Source: a virus. Taken from it: DNA of 20,552 bases. Numbering within the stretch: the first letter of the stretch is position 1; every line of letters begins with the position of its first letter. The stretch lies in the IMG/VR virus record IMGVR_UViG_3300049057_000149, positions 1-20,552 of that record, one strand, 5' to 3'. The position numbers were made by a program, and so were the translations under genes. Below, one piece after another: positions 1 through 5,207 of this stretch. The notes below the pieces were generated by a model. It did not search any database. It had not been told where the DNA came from and worked only from the letters and a program-made list of their open reading frames with translations.

Positions 1-351
1 GTTGACATCGACATGGATAAAATTCTCCTCAGGGTAAAGGCCAAAGCCACTTGCTTTAAAGGCTGACACTTGGCCCACGGCAGTTAACAAATCTAATAAA
101 TCCATTCCGTTTACTTGGATGTCGGCGGCCTCACCAGTGCAGTGCTTGGACGACTGCGCGCCGCCAACTTTCGCATTGTGAGCAGGCGACCGATAACCTG
201 AAAGGATCTTGATTGGACGCCCAATTAACGACCGAAGTTCCTCTAGCGCGCGAACGAGGCGCATGTCGACATTGGCAGTGCCAGTTGAGGGGTCGTTGAA
301 TTCGTCACTGTAGAAGTGCGGGCTCAGTTTGACTCGATTACTGTTACCCAT
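1..351 (-). CDS. M15-family zinc peptidase (endolysin), partial
   Basis: Probable phage endolysin that cleaves the peptide part of peptidoglycan at the end of infection. The reverse-strand ATG at 351 opens a frame that runs off the left edge; 117 residues are present. Visible family features are SGYRSPAHNAKVGG (about residues 51-64), SSKHCTGEAADI (68-79) and FIHVDV (111-116). These supply the expected zinc ligands His70, Asp77 and His113 of the M15 D-Ala-D-Ala or L-Ala-D-Glu peptidases (Peptidase_M15_3 type). The missing part is probably short, since HVDV normally lies near the C-terminus. There is no good Shine-Dalgarno site, and the start overlaps the upstream holin-like gene by 8 bases, so translation is probably coupled to it. 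Family assignment is strong; the lysis role is inferred from phage context. A virion-associated peptidase is less likely. Confidence 0.88.
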   Translation of the reverse strand, partial: MGNSNRVKLSPHFYSDEFNDPSTGTANVDMRLVRALEELRSLIGRPIKILSGYRSPAHNAKVGGAQSSKHCTGEAADIQVNGMDLLDLLTAVGQVSAFKASGFGLYPEENFIHVDVN

Positions 352-493
352 TGACGGCTCGCACGATTGTAATAGCTACGAGTAAAAGGATTGAGAGGGC
401 GGCGAACTCTGCATAAGTGCATCCGACTAACGTTGCACCTGTGAACAAGGCAACAGCCAGCAGGGCAGCATCTTGGGTAGTTAGCATATGCAT
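344..493 (-). CDS. small hydrophobic membrane protein, candidate holin
   Basis: A 49-residue reverse-strand frame starting at ATG 493, with AGAGG nine bases upstream. A second ATG at 487 is possible but spaced worse from that site. After a short polar start (MHMLTTQD), the protein is almost entirely hydrophobic. It has an Ala/Leu-rich segment at about residues 9-25 and a second at 30-46, separated by a Thr-Tyr-Ala-Glu turn, and ends in RAVNG. This suggests two short or one long membrane helix. Its stop overlaps the endolysin ATG by 8 bases. Small membrane proteins translated just before an endolysin are usually holins that time lysis. The assignment rests on size, hydrophobicity and position only, because holins share little sequence; a pinholin or another membrane effector is possible. 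Confidence 0.6.
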   Translation of the reverse strand: MHMLTTQDAALLAVALFTGATLVGCTYAEFAALSILLLVAITIVRAVNG

Positions 494-664
494 ACTAATA
501 AACCTCTATTGTTTAAGTAGGAAGGACGGTCAGACGCGGACCAGCTCACCACAATGCAGTCGCATGGAAGGGGGGTATAAAAAGCGCGAGTGCGCGCAGG
601 TGACGCGCAAAACTAAATGGAGGGAGTTAGACAGTGCGAACTTACGTACTAACGACTAACTAAA

Positions 665-775
665 ATGGATGGGATTTTAGGGCTTCTGGGATTTCCTGGT
701 GGTGCAGCACTAGACTTGCTGCTAACGCCCAGTGTTAAATTAAGTAAACCACGGGAGGTTTCAACTTGTCAATAA
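665..775 (+). CDS. possible 36-residue hydrophobic leader ORF
   Basis: An ATG at 665 opens 36 codons, with a Gly/Leu-rich N-terminal half (MDGILGLLGFPGGAALDLLL) and a basic, polar C-terminal end. Its stop overlaps the TTG start of the primase-helicase by 10 bases. No Shine-Dalgarno site precedes it. However, a nine-codon frame starting at GTG 634, with GGAGG and a good spacer, stops at 663, one base before this ATG, so reinitiation is conceivable. It may be a coupling peptide or chance. No family is recognised, and only the arrangement supports it. Confidence 0.25.
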   Translation: MDGILGLLGFPGGAALDLLLTPSVKLSKPREVSTCQ

Positions 776-2838
776 CGACACCTCAATTTTCATGCCAATT
801 AAGCTTTTTTAAGCCAGGCGCTACCGCAGCCGAGTCCGCGCAAGTCAGAGAAGTTCAGGAACACCAAGGACTTAGTACCATCGCGCGCGCCATAACTTCT
901 AGCAGTCCTTGGTCTCCAGCGGTGTATCGAGATGGGAAAAGGCGAAACGATCACTTGGAGTCTATCCGTCTACTAGTTTTAGACGTGGACGATGGCTGCA
1001 CTATCGATGAGGCCCGCGCGCAGTTTGCAGACTACGCTCACGTAATCGCGACAACCAGAAGCCACCAGAAAGAAAAGAATGGCGTTGTCTGCGATCGTTT
1101 TCGTGTCGTCCTGTTACTACCGCAAGCTGTAAGTAACGACTCAGACTTTAAACGTTACTGGTTTGCGGCCTACGCTAAGTGGCCCTTCATCGACCCTGCA
1201 TGCAAGGACGCAGCCCGCTTCTTCTTCCCGTGCACTGAAGTTGTCTCGCTAAAGGAGGACGGATTACTGTTCTCGGAAAGCATACAATTGAATGCTAAAG
1301 GCATACAACGGACGCAAGTTAGCAGGCGCCAGGAAACTGGCGAACGCGGTGAACTTAATAAGAAGACTTTAATATTTATTGCTACAGGTAAACTAACACA
1401 CGGCAATTGGCACAATACACGCAATGCCGCGATAAGAGATTGCAAAGACAATCTTTATACAATGGAAGAGGCTATGGACACTCTCCATCCTGCCACAAAA
1501 AAGCATGCAGGTGACTGGGATGAGACTGACATTAAACATTTTGAGGACCTCTATGAGAACCGCCCTAGCCGATATGGACCGCGAGGCTTAGACGACCCGA
1601 ACAACGCTTTACGTGAAATCATCTTACGTTCTAAATATATTGTTAACATGGCTGATCCTGAAGAGACCGTGCTCTTCGACTCAACGACAGGTATCGCGCA
1701 CGCTCTTGCTCCCAGCGTACTTGCTCAGGTTCTAGGTAAGGCAGAAATGGCTCTCTATTCTAGTCAGTCTTTTGTTACCGCAAAATTTGTTTATGACAGG
1801 TTCAAGATGGCGCCCATGTTTAAAGAGGCAAGCACCAATCTAACTTTGTATAACACTTACGTGCCGCCTGAGTGGCAGCGCGCGCACTTTTACTTTGGCG
1901 CTGACTTGCCAGCAGGCAGCGGGCAGCTGCCAGCAGTCTACGACGAATTCCTCACGCATTTAACTGATGGTCATGCTGACTCCAAAGAGTACATCCTTGA
2001 TTGGCTTACGACAGCTCTTAGAGGTCGTAACTATACGATCCTTGCAGCACTCGGAGAGGAAGGCATCGGTAAAGGCATTCTTGGCAGCATCATGTGTGAG
2101 CTTTTTGGGCGCGCAAACTTTGCAAAAGTCCGCGATGAAGTCTTCAAGAACCGCTTCAACGGTCAGCTACGTAATCGCGCACTTGTCTACGTTGACGAAG
2201 TAAAAATTGAGACGAAGGAAGAGCTTAATCGTTTGAAGGATGTCGTTAATGATTCGATCGAGGTTGAGCGTAAAGGTAAGGACGCTGAACAATTAGCAAA
2301 CCAAGCAAGCTTCTATCTTAGTGCAAACGACCTCGATGCGATCCCCTTAAGCTCTGGTGACCGCCGCTTCTCAATCATTCAGCTCACTGAGCAGAAGCTA
2401 GCAGGCACCTCTTTAGTTCATCGGCTTAATCCGCTCACTGAACCTGACAACATCACGCAGCTAGCAGGCTACCTGGCAGCGCGAACGGTAACTCGCAACA
2501 TGTTCTTCCCGTTTGTGTCCGCGCGCACAGAAGAGGTTAAGGAAGCGGGCCTTACTGATTGGGAGTCCCAGGTCCTCTTTGAATGGACGGCCAAGAACGT
2601 GGGTAAGTCGATAAACGTGCGCGAGCTACAATCCTATATTCGGGACGAAGTCTTTAATGGGTATAGGTCGGCGCCCGGTAGACGTCGGATTGAGGGGCTT
2701 TGTAAGAAATATCCTAATTATCTTCGTTTTAAACATAAGACTGGCGAGAGCGAGCGGTTTATTGAGGTGGTAGGCTCACCCAGTAATGTGGGTGCACAGG
2801 ATTCTTCAACTGTTCCAAGAAGTTACAGCGTAAATTAA
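766..2838 (+). CDS. fused primase and SF3 helicase replication protein
   Basis: A 690-residue replication protein expected to unwind phage DNA and prime synthesis. The start is TTG 766, with GGGAGG ending 8 bases upstream. The N-terminal part resembles an archaeo-eukaryotic-type primase: LLVLDVDDG (about 69-77) gives acidic pair Asp73/Asp75, TTRSH (96-100) gives a His motif, and DRFRVVLLL and CKDAARFFFP follow. The C-terminal part is a superfamily 3 (D5/DUF5906-like) ATPase: Walker A GEEGIGKG (430-437), Walker B ALVYVDE (472-478), a sensor SANDLDAIPL around Asn521, and GDRRF (531-535). Walker A ends GKG rather than GKS/T, as seen in some phage members of this group. Residues 381-390 are encoded by a GC-rich repeat (1906-1936). 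A candidate iteron origin begins in its last codons, which fits a self-contained replication module. Domain calls are from motifs; the exact subfamily is uncertain. Confidence 0.88.
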   Translation: MSITTPQFSCQLSFFKPGATAAESAQVREVQEHQGLSTIARAITSSSPWSPAVYRDGKRRNDHLESIRLLVLDVDDGCTIDEARAQFADYAHVIATTRSHQKEKNGVVCDRFRVVLLLPQAVSNDSDFKRYWFAAYAKWPFIDPACKDAARFFFPCTEVVSLKEDGLLFSESIQLNAKGIQRTQVSRRQETGERGELNKKTLIFIATGKLTHGNWHNTRNAAIRDCKDNLYTMEEAMDTLHPATKKHAGDWDETDIKHFEDLYENRPSRYGPRGLDDPNNALREIILRSKYIVNMADPEETVLFDSTTGIAHALAPSVLAQVLGKAEMALYSSQSFVTAKFVYDRFKMAPMFKEASTNLTLYNTYVPPEWQRAHFYFGADLPAGSGQLPAVYDEFLTHLTDGHADSKEYILDWLTTALRGRNYTILAALGEEGIGKGILGSIMCELFGRANFAKVRDEVFKNRFNGQLRNRALVYVDEVKIETKEELNRLKDVVNDSIEVERKGKDAEQLANQASFYLSANDLDAIPLSSGDRRFSIIQLTEQKLAGTSLVHRLNPLTEPDNITQLAGYLAARTVTRNMFFPFVSARTEEVKEAGLTDWESQVLFEWTAKNVGKSINVRELQSYIRDEVFNGYRSAPGRRRIEGLCKKYPNYLRFKHKTGESERFIEVVGSPSNVGAQDSSTVPRSYSVN
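1906..1936. repeat. GC-rich repeat copy inside primase gene
   Basis: The stretch holds CCAGCAGGCAGC, GGGCAGC, the 10-bp palindrome GGCAGCTGCC (1922-1931) and CCAGCAG. It encodes LPAGSGQLPA, at the junction just before the helicase domain. The same palindrome and a similar LPAGS reading occur at 5156-5195, upstream of the small terminase. This suggests one repeat family that can sit in frame within a protein linker. Confidence 0.5.
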
Positions 2839-3014
2839 GCATGCGCACCCAGCACCCAGTCGCCCGACACATCAACCCCAACCACCCATTTATACACACT
2901 CCTATTCTAATTTACTATTTTAGTGGGTGCAGTGGGTGCAGAAGAGTAAGTAGTCGTAACTGTTGAAAAAAAAGCGCACCCACTTGATGGGTGCAGACTG
3001 GGTGCGCACCCAGT
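2790..3014. other. iteron-like GGGTGC cluster, candidate replication origin
   Basis: Nine copies of GGGTGC or its complement start at 2790, 2845, 2852, 2925, 2934, 2976, 2989, 3000 and 3006. They include a tandem pair of AGTGGGTGC (2922-2939) and a perfect 18-bp palindrome ACTGGGTGCGCACCCAGT (2997-3014). An AT-rich stretch free of the motif (about 2888-2922) lies in the middle. Reiterated short motifs flanking an AT-rich segment beside a replication gene are the usual layout of an iteron origin. Origin function is inferred. Autoregulation of the primase operon or transcription termination are alternatives. Confidence 0.5.
2966..2994 (-). terminator. candidate leftward Rho-independent terminator
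   Basis: Read on the reverse strand, a hairpin with 7-bp arms (TGGGTGC/GCACCCA, 2976-2994) and a 5-base loop is followed by GC and eight T residues (2973-2966). That is the standard shape of an intrinsic terminator. It would stop leftward transcripts coming from the 4405-3375 operon before they run antisense through the primase gene. The arms are also two of the iteron-like copies, so the structure may serve both roles. Confidence 0.5.
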
Positions 3015-3033
3015 AGAAAGTTTGAGGTATTAC

Positions 3034-3315
3034 GTGAAGTTAAAGTCTCTGATCGAATTAAGCGTGCCTAAAATAGCCGTCTTTGACGATGGCCACGGCA
3101 CCGTTAACCACAATAAGCTTCAGTTTGCTGGCATCACCTTAGACGGTGAGCCCGTTCTACTAATGCTTGATATTGATGGCAATTTTATTGATCCACGAAC
3201 GCTTAAAGGGTTTAGCGCAATCGTTTCCTTAGAAACGGTGGAAGGCCAGCGAAAGCCTGGCAGGGTGAGCGCTTCTACAGAGGCGTTTGTCGCTGGGGTT
3301 AAAGACAGCCGCTAG
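3034..3315 (+). CDS. hypothetical 93-residue protein
   Basis: The frame is open from 3022, but the start chosen is GTG 3034, which has GAGG (3024-3027) with a 6-base spacer; a TTG at 3022 lacks a comparable site. The product begins MKLKSLIELSVPK and alternates hydrophobic and acidic stretches such as IAVFDDGHGTVNH and PVLLMLDIDGNFIDP. This suggests a small beta-rich fold, ending in a basic polar tail. No signal peptide, membrane segment or known family is recognised. It lies between the candidate origin and the end of the convergent leftward operon. A role linked to replication is only suggested by position. Confidence 0.6.
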   Translation: MKLKSLIELSVPKIAVFDDGHGTVNHNKLQFAGITLDGEPVLLMLDIDGNFIDPRTLKGFSAIVSLETVEGQRKPGRVSASTEAFVAGVKDSR

Positions 3316-3339
3316 CAGGGCAGCAGCCAGCAGGGCAGC
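3314..3339. repeat. AGCAGGGCAGC direct repeat after stop codon
   Basis: Two copies of AGCAGGGCAGC (3314-3324 and 3329-3339) start within the stop codon of the preceding gene. The 16-mer CAGCCAGCAGGGCAGC at 3324-3339 occurs identically at 454-469 inside the holin-like gene. The second copy can also form CAGGG/CCCTG arms (3331-3345). It belongs to the dispersed CTGCTGCC-type repeats in this window. Confidence 0.55.
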
Positions 3340-3374
3340 CCCCTGAACGTTCTAATAGCCCCACCAGCGCGTCG

Positions 3375-3464
3375 TTATGAGACAGCCAGTACCAAGAGAT
3401 AGGCTGTTAAGGCCGCGCCAATAGCGGCGCATACGAGCAAGTCGCAGACTAAGTTGCCAATCAC
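3375..3464 (-). CDS. 29-residue single-pass membrane peptide
   Basis: A reverse-strand GTG at 3464 overlaps the stop of the lipoprotein gene (GTGA), with GGTGG six bases upstream inside that gene. The product, 29 residues, starts MIGNLVCDLLVC and continues as one uninterrupted Ala/Leu/Val helix to its C-terminus (about residues 9-28), ending LLVLAVS. It has two Cys and one Asp and no cytoplasmic tail of note. The four-base overlap argues for coupled, roughly equal synthesis with the lipoprotein. A plausible role is an inner-membrane partner in lysis or an envelope effector. No family is recognised and it is too short for sequence-based certainty. Confidence 0.45.
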   Translation of the reverse strand: MIGNLVCDLLVCAAIGAALTAYLLVLAVS

Positions 3465-3745
3465 TGGGCACCACCGATCTCTTCCAACTCTTCGATCGTA
3501 ATTTCGTAGCCGCCAGTAAGCGTAGTCAGCGCATCTAAGTTGTCTTGAGCTGCGTCTAGTTCTTCTTCGTACTCGAGTAAGGCAGTTCGAGCTTCGTGCA
3601 AATCAGCCCTCGCGCTGTCCAACTCAGCCTGAGCGCGCTCTTGAGCCGCATTCAACTCGTCGCCATAGTCTTGGCGCTCATCTCCGAGCGCGATTGAACA
3701 TGCGGCTATAAACAATAAGAACGTGATTAAAATTAACTTGTTCAT
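3461..3745 (-). CDS. coiled-coil lipoprotein, spanin-like candidate
   Basis: The start is ATG 3745 (MNKLILITFLL), with AAAGGAG upstream at good spacing. A longer in-frame start at 3826 lacks such a site and would spoil the signal peptide. Residues 1-15 form a lipoprotein signal ending in lipobox IAAC with Cys16; Ser17 at position +2 predicts outer-membrane sorting. Residues about 22-75 are Ala/Glu/Asp/Arg-rich heptads (ELNAAQERAQAELDSARADL), a long coiled coil, ending in an acidic tail. The mature chain, about 79 residues, has no second membrane segment, so it is not a one-protein spanin. With its overlapping membrane-peptide neighbour it could be the outer part of a two-component envelope complex. 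A superinfection-exclusion lipoprotein is an alternative. Confidence 0.7.
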   Translation of the reverse strand: MNKLILITFLLFIAACSIALGDERQDYGDELNAAQERAQAELDSARADLHEARTALLEYEEELDAAQDNLDALTTLTGGYEITIEELEEIGGAQ

Positions 3746-3756
3746 CGTTAACTCCT

Positions 3757-3801
3757 TTGCTATTGTATCAACAAATACAGAATAACTTATTGCTATTGTA
3801 T
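3757..3801. repeat. TTGCTATTGTAT direct repeat upstream of lipoprotein gene
   Basis: TTGCTATTGTAT occurs at 3757-3768 and 3790-3801, 33 bp apart, in the AT-rich leader of the lipoprotein gene. Read leftward it is ATACAATAGCAA, containing TACAAT, close to the bacterial -10 consensus. An 11-base match, ATACAATAGCA, occurs rightward at 4755-4765. The repeat may be a promoter element or regulator site. No good -35 box was found at standard spacing. Confidence 0.4.
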
Positions 3802-3861
3802 TTGCGAACAAAAAATCAATACACATGCCAAATAGTCATAAAATTAAATAGTTACAATTAC

Positions 3862-4269
3862 TTAGCCTGTCTTAATTTTAGATTTTCGCGCACGACCAGA
3901 TAAGAACAAAGCCTGATCGCTAACAGCATCAGTTACGTCAGCATCTACATCGCAAACAACGTGAGTATTAAAGTCATCGCGGTCCATTGATCGACAGAGC
4001 AATTGATAGGCGTCTCGCGAGAGAATATGCCCGTCAGGGTACCTCTCGCTGAATACAAGCACCTTGTCTTGCTTAGCAGGTGTACTCGCGCCATCGAGGT
4101 ATTGAATCAGGTCAGACACAAGCGTGTCGTATGATTCGACTTGAACTCGCAAAAGCCTGTATTGCAAGTCGGTATTGCTGTCTCGAGTAGCAAACTCGAT
4201 ACGCTGTCTATTAGTGAGAATTCTAGCGATCGTAGACTTTAAACGCTTCTTTAATTGAGCGTGTTTCAT
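3862..4269 (-). CDS. hypothetical 135-residue protein
   Basis: The start is ATG 4269 with AAGGGGA about six bases upstream, and the upstream 44-residue gene stops two bases before. The first 55 residues are basic and helical (MKHAQLKKRLKSTIARILTN, then IEFATRDSNTDLQYRLLRVQ), probably a helical hairpin or short coiled coil. The middle carries SERYPDGHILSRDAYQLL, then an acidic stretch (VVCDVDADVTDAVSD), and the C-terminus is basic (GRARKSKIKTG). No membrane segment, catalytic motif or family is recognised. It belongs to the leftward accessory operon with the lipoprotein, though a 116-bp leader separates the two. It is clearly coding by signals and length. Confidence 0.65.
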   Translation of the reverse strand: MKHAQLKKRLKSTIARILTNRQRIEFATRDSNTDLQYRLLRVQVESYDTLVSDLIQYLDGASTPAKQDKVLVFSERYPDGHILSRDAYQLLCRSMDRDDFNTHVVCDVDADVTDAVSDQALFLSGRARKSKIKTG

Positions 4270-4270
4270 A

Positions 4271-4405
4271 TTAGGTCCCCTTTGTCACAACGAGACCGCA
4301 TGAAGCGCCTAACGATCGAGCCAATAGCAAGACTAGGGCCAAGTTAGTCCCATGGACTATTCTGGTCCGTCCTGTCTTATTCTCTCGAAACGATACGCGA
4401 TACAT
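4271..4405 (-). CDS. hypothetical 44-residue small protein
   Basis: A reverse-strand ATG at 4405 preceded by GAGAGG with a 5-base spacer opens 44 codons ending one base before the next gene's ATG. The product begins MYRVSFRENKTGRTRIVHGT, continues with a hydrophobic helix (NLALVLLLARSLGASCGLVV) and ends TKGT. The layout suggests a beta-hairpin followed by a helix rather than a true membrane segment. Good start signals and exact packing against the next gene support it. Function is unknown; it is the first gene of the leftward operon, and small early phage proteins of this size often modify the host. Confidence 0.55.
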   Translation of the reverse strand: MYRVSFRENKTGRTRIVHGTNLALVLLLARSLGASCGLVVTKGT

Positions 4406-4423
4406 AGCGACCTCTCAGTTTTA

Positions 4424-4445
4424 GTGCACTGCATCATGAGTGCAC
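4424..4445. promoter_or_regulatory. GTGCACT inverted repeat, candidate operator or leader hairpin
   Basis: Perfect 7-bp arms GTGCACT (4424-4430) and AGTGCAC (4439-4445) flank an 8-base spacer. Each arm contains the palindrome GTGCAC. The repeat ends 18 bases upstream of the 4405 start, just ahead of its Shine-Dalgarno site. It could bind a dimeric regulator or fold in the leader RNA of the leftward operon. Confidence 0.45.
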
Positions 4446-4583
4446 AACTCTAGTTTCGTCGCGTTTTATTGAATCTGAAGAGCCTTAACAGAATCTTGGT
4501 GTCGAATTGGCACATGAATTTTGAATTATTGAGTGTTTTGTATGCATTTACGATAATTGCGAAGATTTAGCTAAAATCTCTAA

Positions 4584-4611
4584 ACAATACGAATTTACCT
4601 GTTTTTCTCAA
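4584..4611 (-). promoter_or_regulatory. candidate leftward sigma70-type promoter
   Basis: Read leftward: TTGAGA (4611-4606, five of six -35 bases), a 16-base spacer, then TATTGT (4589-4584, four of six -10 bases). It would drive the 44-residue gene and the rest of the leftward operon, with a leader of about 170 bases. The match is modest and the region AT-rich, so chance occurrence is possible. Confidence 0.3.
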
Positions 4612-4640
4612 TGTGATTCAACAAATCTTGTTTTATCAAT

Positions 4641-4671
4641 TTGACACGAAATAGAATCTAAATGCTATAAA
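4641..4671 (+). promoter_or_regulatory. candidate rightward sigma70-type promoter
   Basis: TTGACA (4641-4646, perfect -35) is followed after 19 bases by TATAAA (4666-4671, five of six -10 bases). The spacer is slightly long. It points toward the terminase and capsid operon and is back-to-back with the leftward candidate at 4584-4611. Late phage promoters often use other factors, so it may serve early transcription. Confidence 0.35.
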
Positions 4672-5155
4672 ACGTATCGCAAAACCGCAAACAGCATTCC
4701 ACCCCACAAGGTCTCAATATATAAATGCCACCCTCGGCCTGCAATAGTACAATAATACAATAGCATTTGATGTTTACTTAATGATATCAACAACTTAACA
4801 ACTGAGAATCATTGGAACATGGCCTCATGCCACCTGCCCACCCCCAATATTTGCGCCCTGACGCCCCTCTACCGCATCACTCAATCTTATATTAGTTAAT
4901 GATTACAATATGTTATCTCACATTGTCCCACTTCTAGATTGTCTCAGCTTGAGATTGCCAAGTCTTTTCAATAAGTTACGGGGGCGCGTGCCTGCCATCG
5001 ACATACTGTTGATACTCGTAGGGGTCCCTGTTCACAAGTTTTGGCGGAATTTACAGGCAATTCTAATGGGTGGGTTTGGCGATTTTTACGGGTGGGCGTC
5101 GTTCCGTATTTTTGGCCTATGCTAGGGTCGGTTTTAGAGGGCTAGGAAGGCCCGA

Positions 5156-5195
5156 CAGCTGCCTGCTGCCTGCTGGCAGCTGCCTGCTGCCTGCT
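5156..5195. repeat. 21-bp-period tandem repeat before small terminase
   Basis: The 19-mer CAGCTGCCTGCTGCCTGCT occurs at 5156-5174 and again at 5177-5195, with period 21. The palindrome GGCAGCTGCC (5175-5184) spans the junction. In the terminase frame it would read SCLLPAG twice, but the likely start codon lies just downstream. It shares its core octamer CTGCTGCC with copies after stop codons elsewhere in the window. Confidence 0.8.
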
Positions 5196-5207
5196 TCCAA
5201 GGAAAAG

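Larger units (their letters stand above)
4446..5207. other. long AT-rich non-coding region between divergent units
   Basis: No convincing gene was found on either strand in about 760 bases. The left half is AT-rich with small dyads, such as AGATTT/AAATCT at 4563-4579, and candidate divergent promoters. Around 4823-4860 there is a C-rich tract on this strand (GCCCACCCCC). From about 4978 on, the strand is G-rich, with GGGTGGG at 5068 and 5090. A frame at 4910-5125 has no ribosome site. Position ahead of the small terminase makes it a candidate for a cos or pac packaging site and the main late promoter, but no cleavage site can be named. Confidence 0.4.

Noticed and set aside
417-659. Rightward 80-codon frame
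   Set aside because: It lies antisense to the holin-like gene, has no ribosome site, and its composition is unlike a structured protein.
2790-3014. Repeat cluster as a CRISPR array
   Set aside because: Repeats are only 6-9 bases, in mixed orientation and irregularly spaced, with no spacer structure.
3746-3826. 27-residue extension of the lipoprotein
   Set aside because: It would bury the lipoprotein signal inside the chain; the ATG at 3745 has a strong AAAGGAG site.
4910-5125. Rightward 71-codon frame in the non-coding region
   Set aside because: The ATG has no ribosome site, the product shows no family features, and it crosses G-rich repeat DNA ahead of the terminase.
5070-5207. N-terminal extension of the small terminase
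   Set aside because: The GTG at 5070 lacks a ribosome site and the extension would translate the tandem GC repeat; starts at 5208 or 5217 have good sites.
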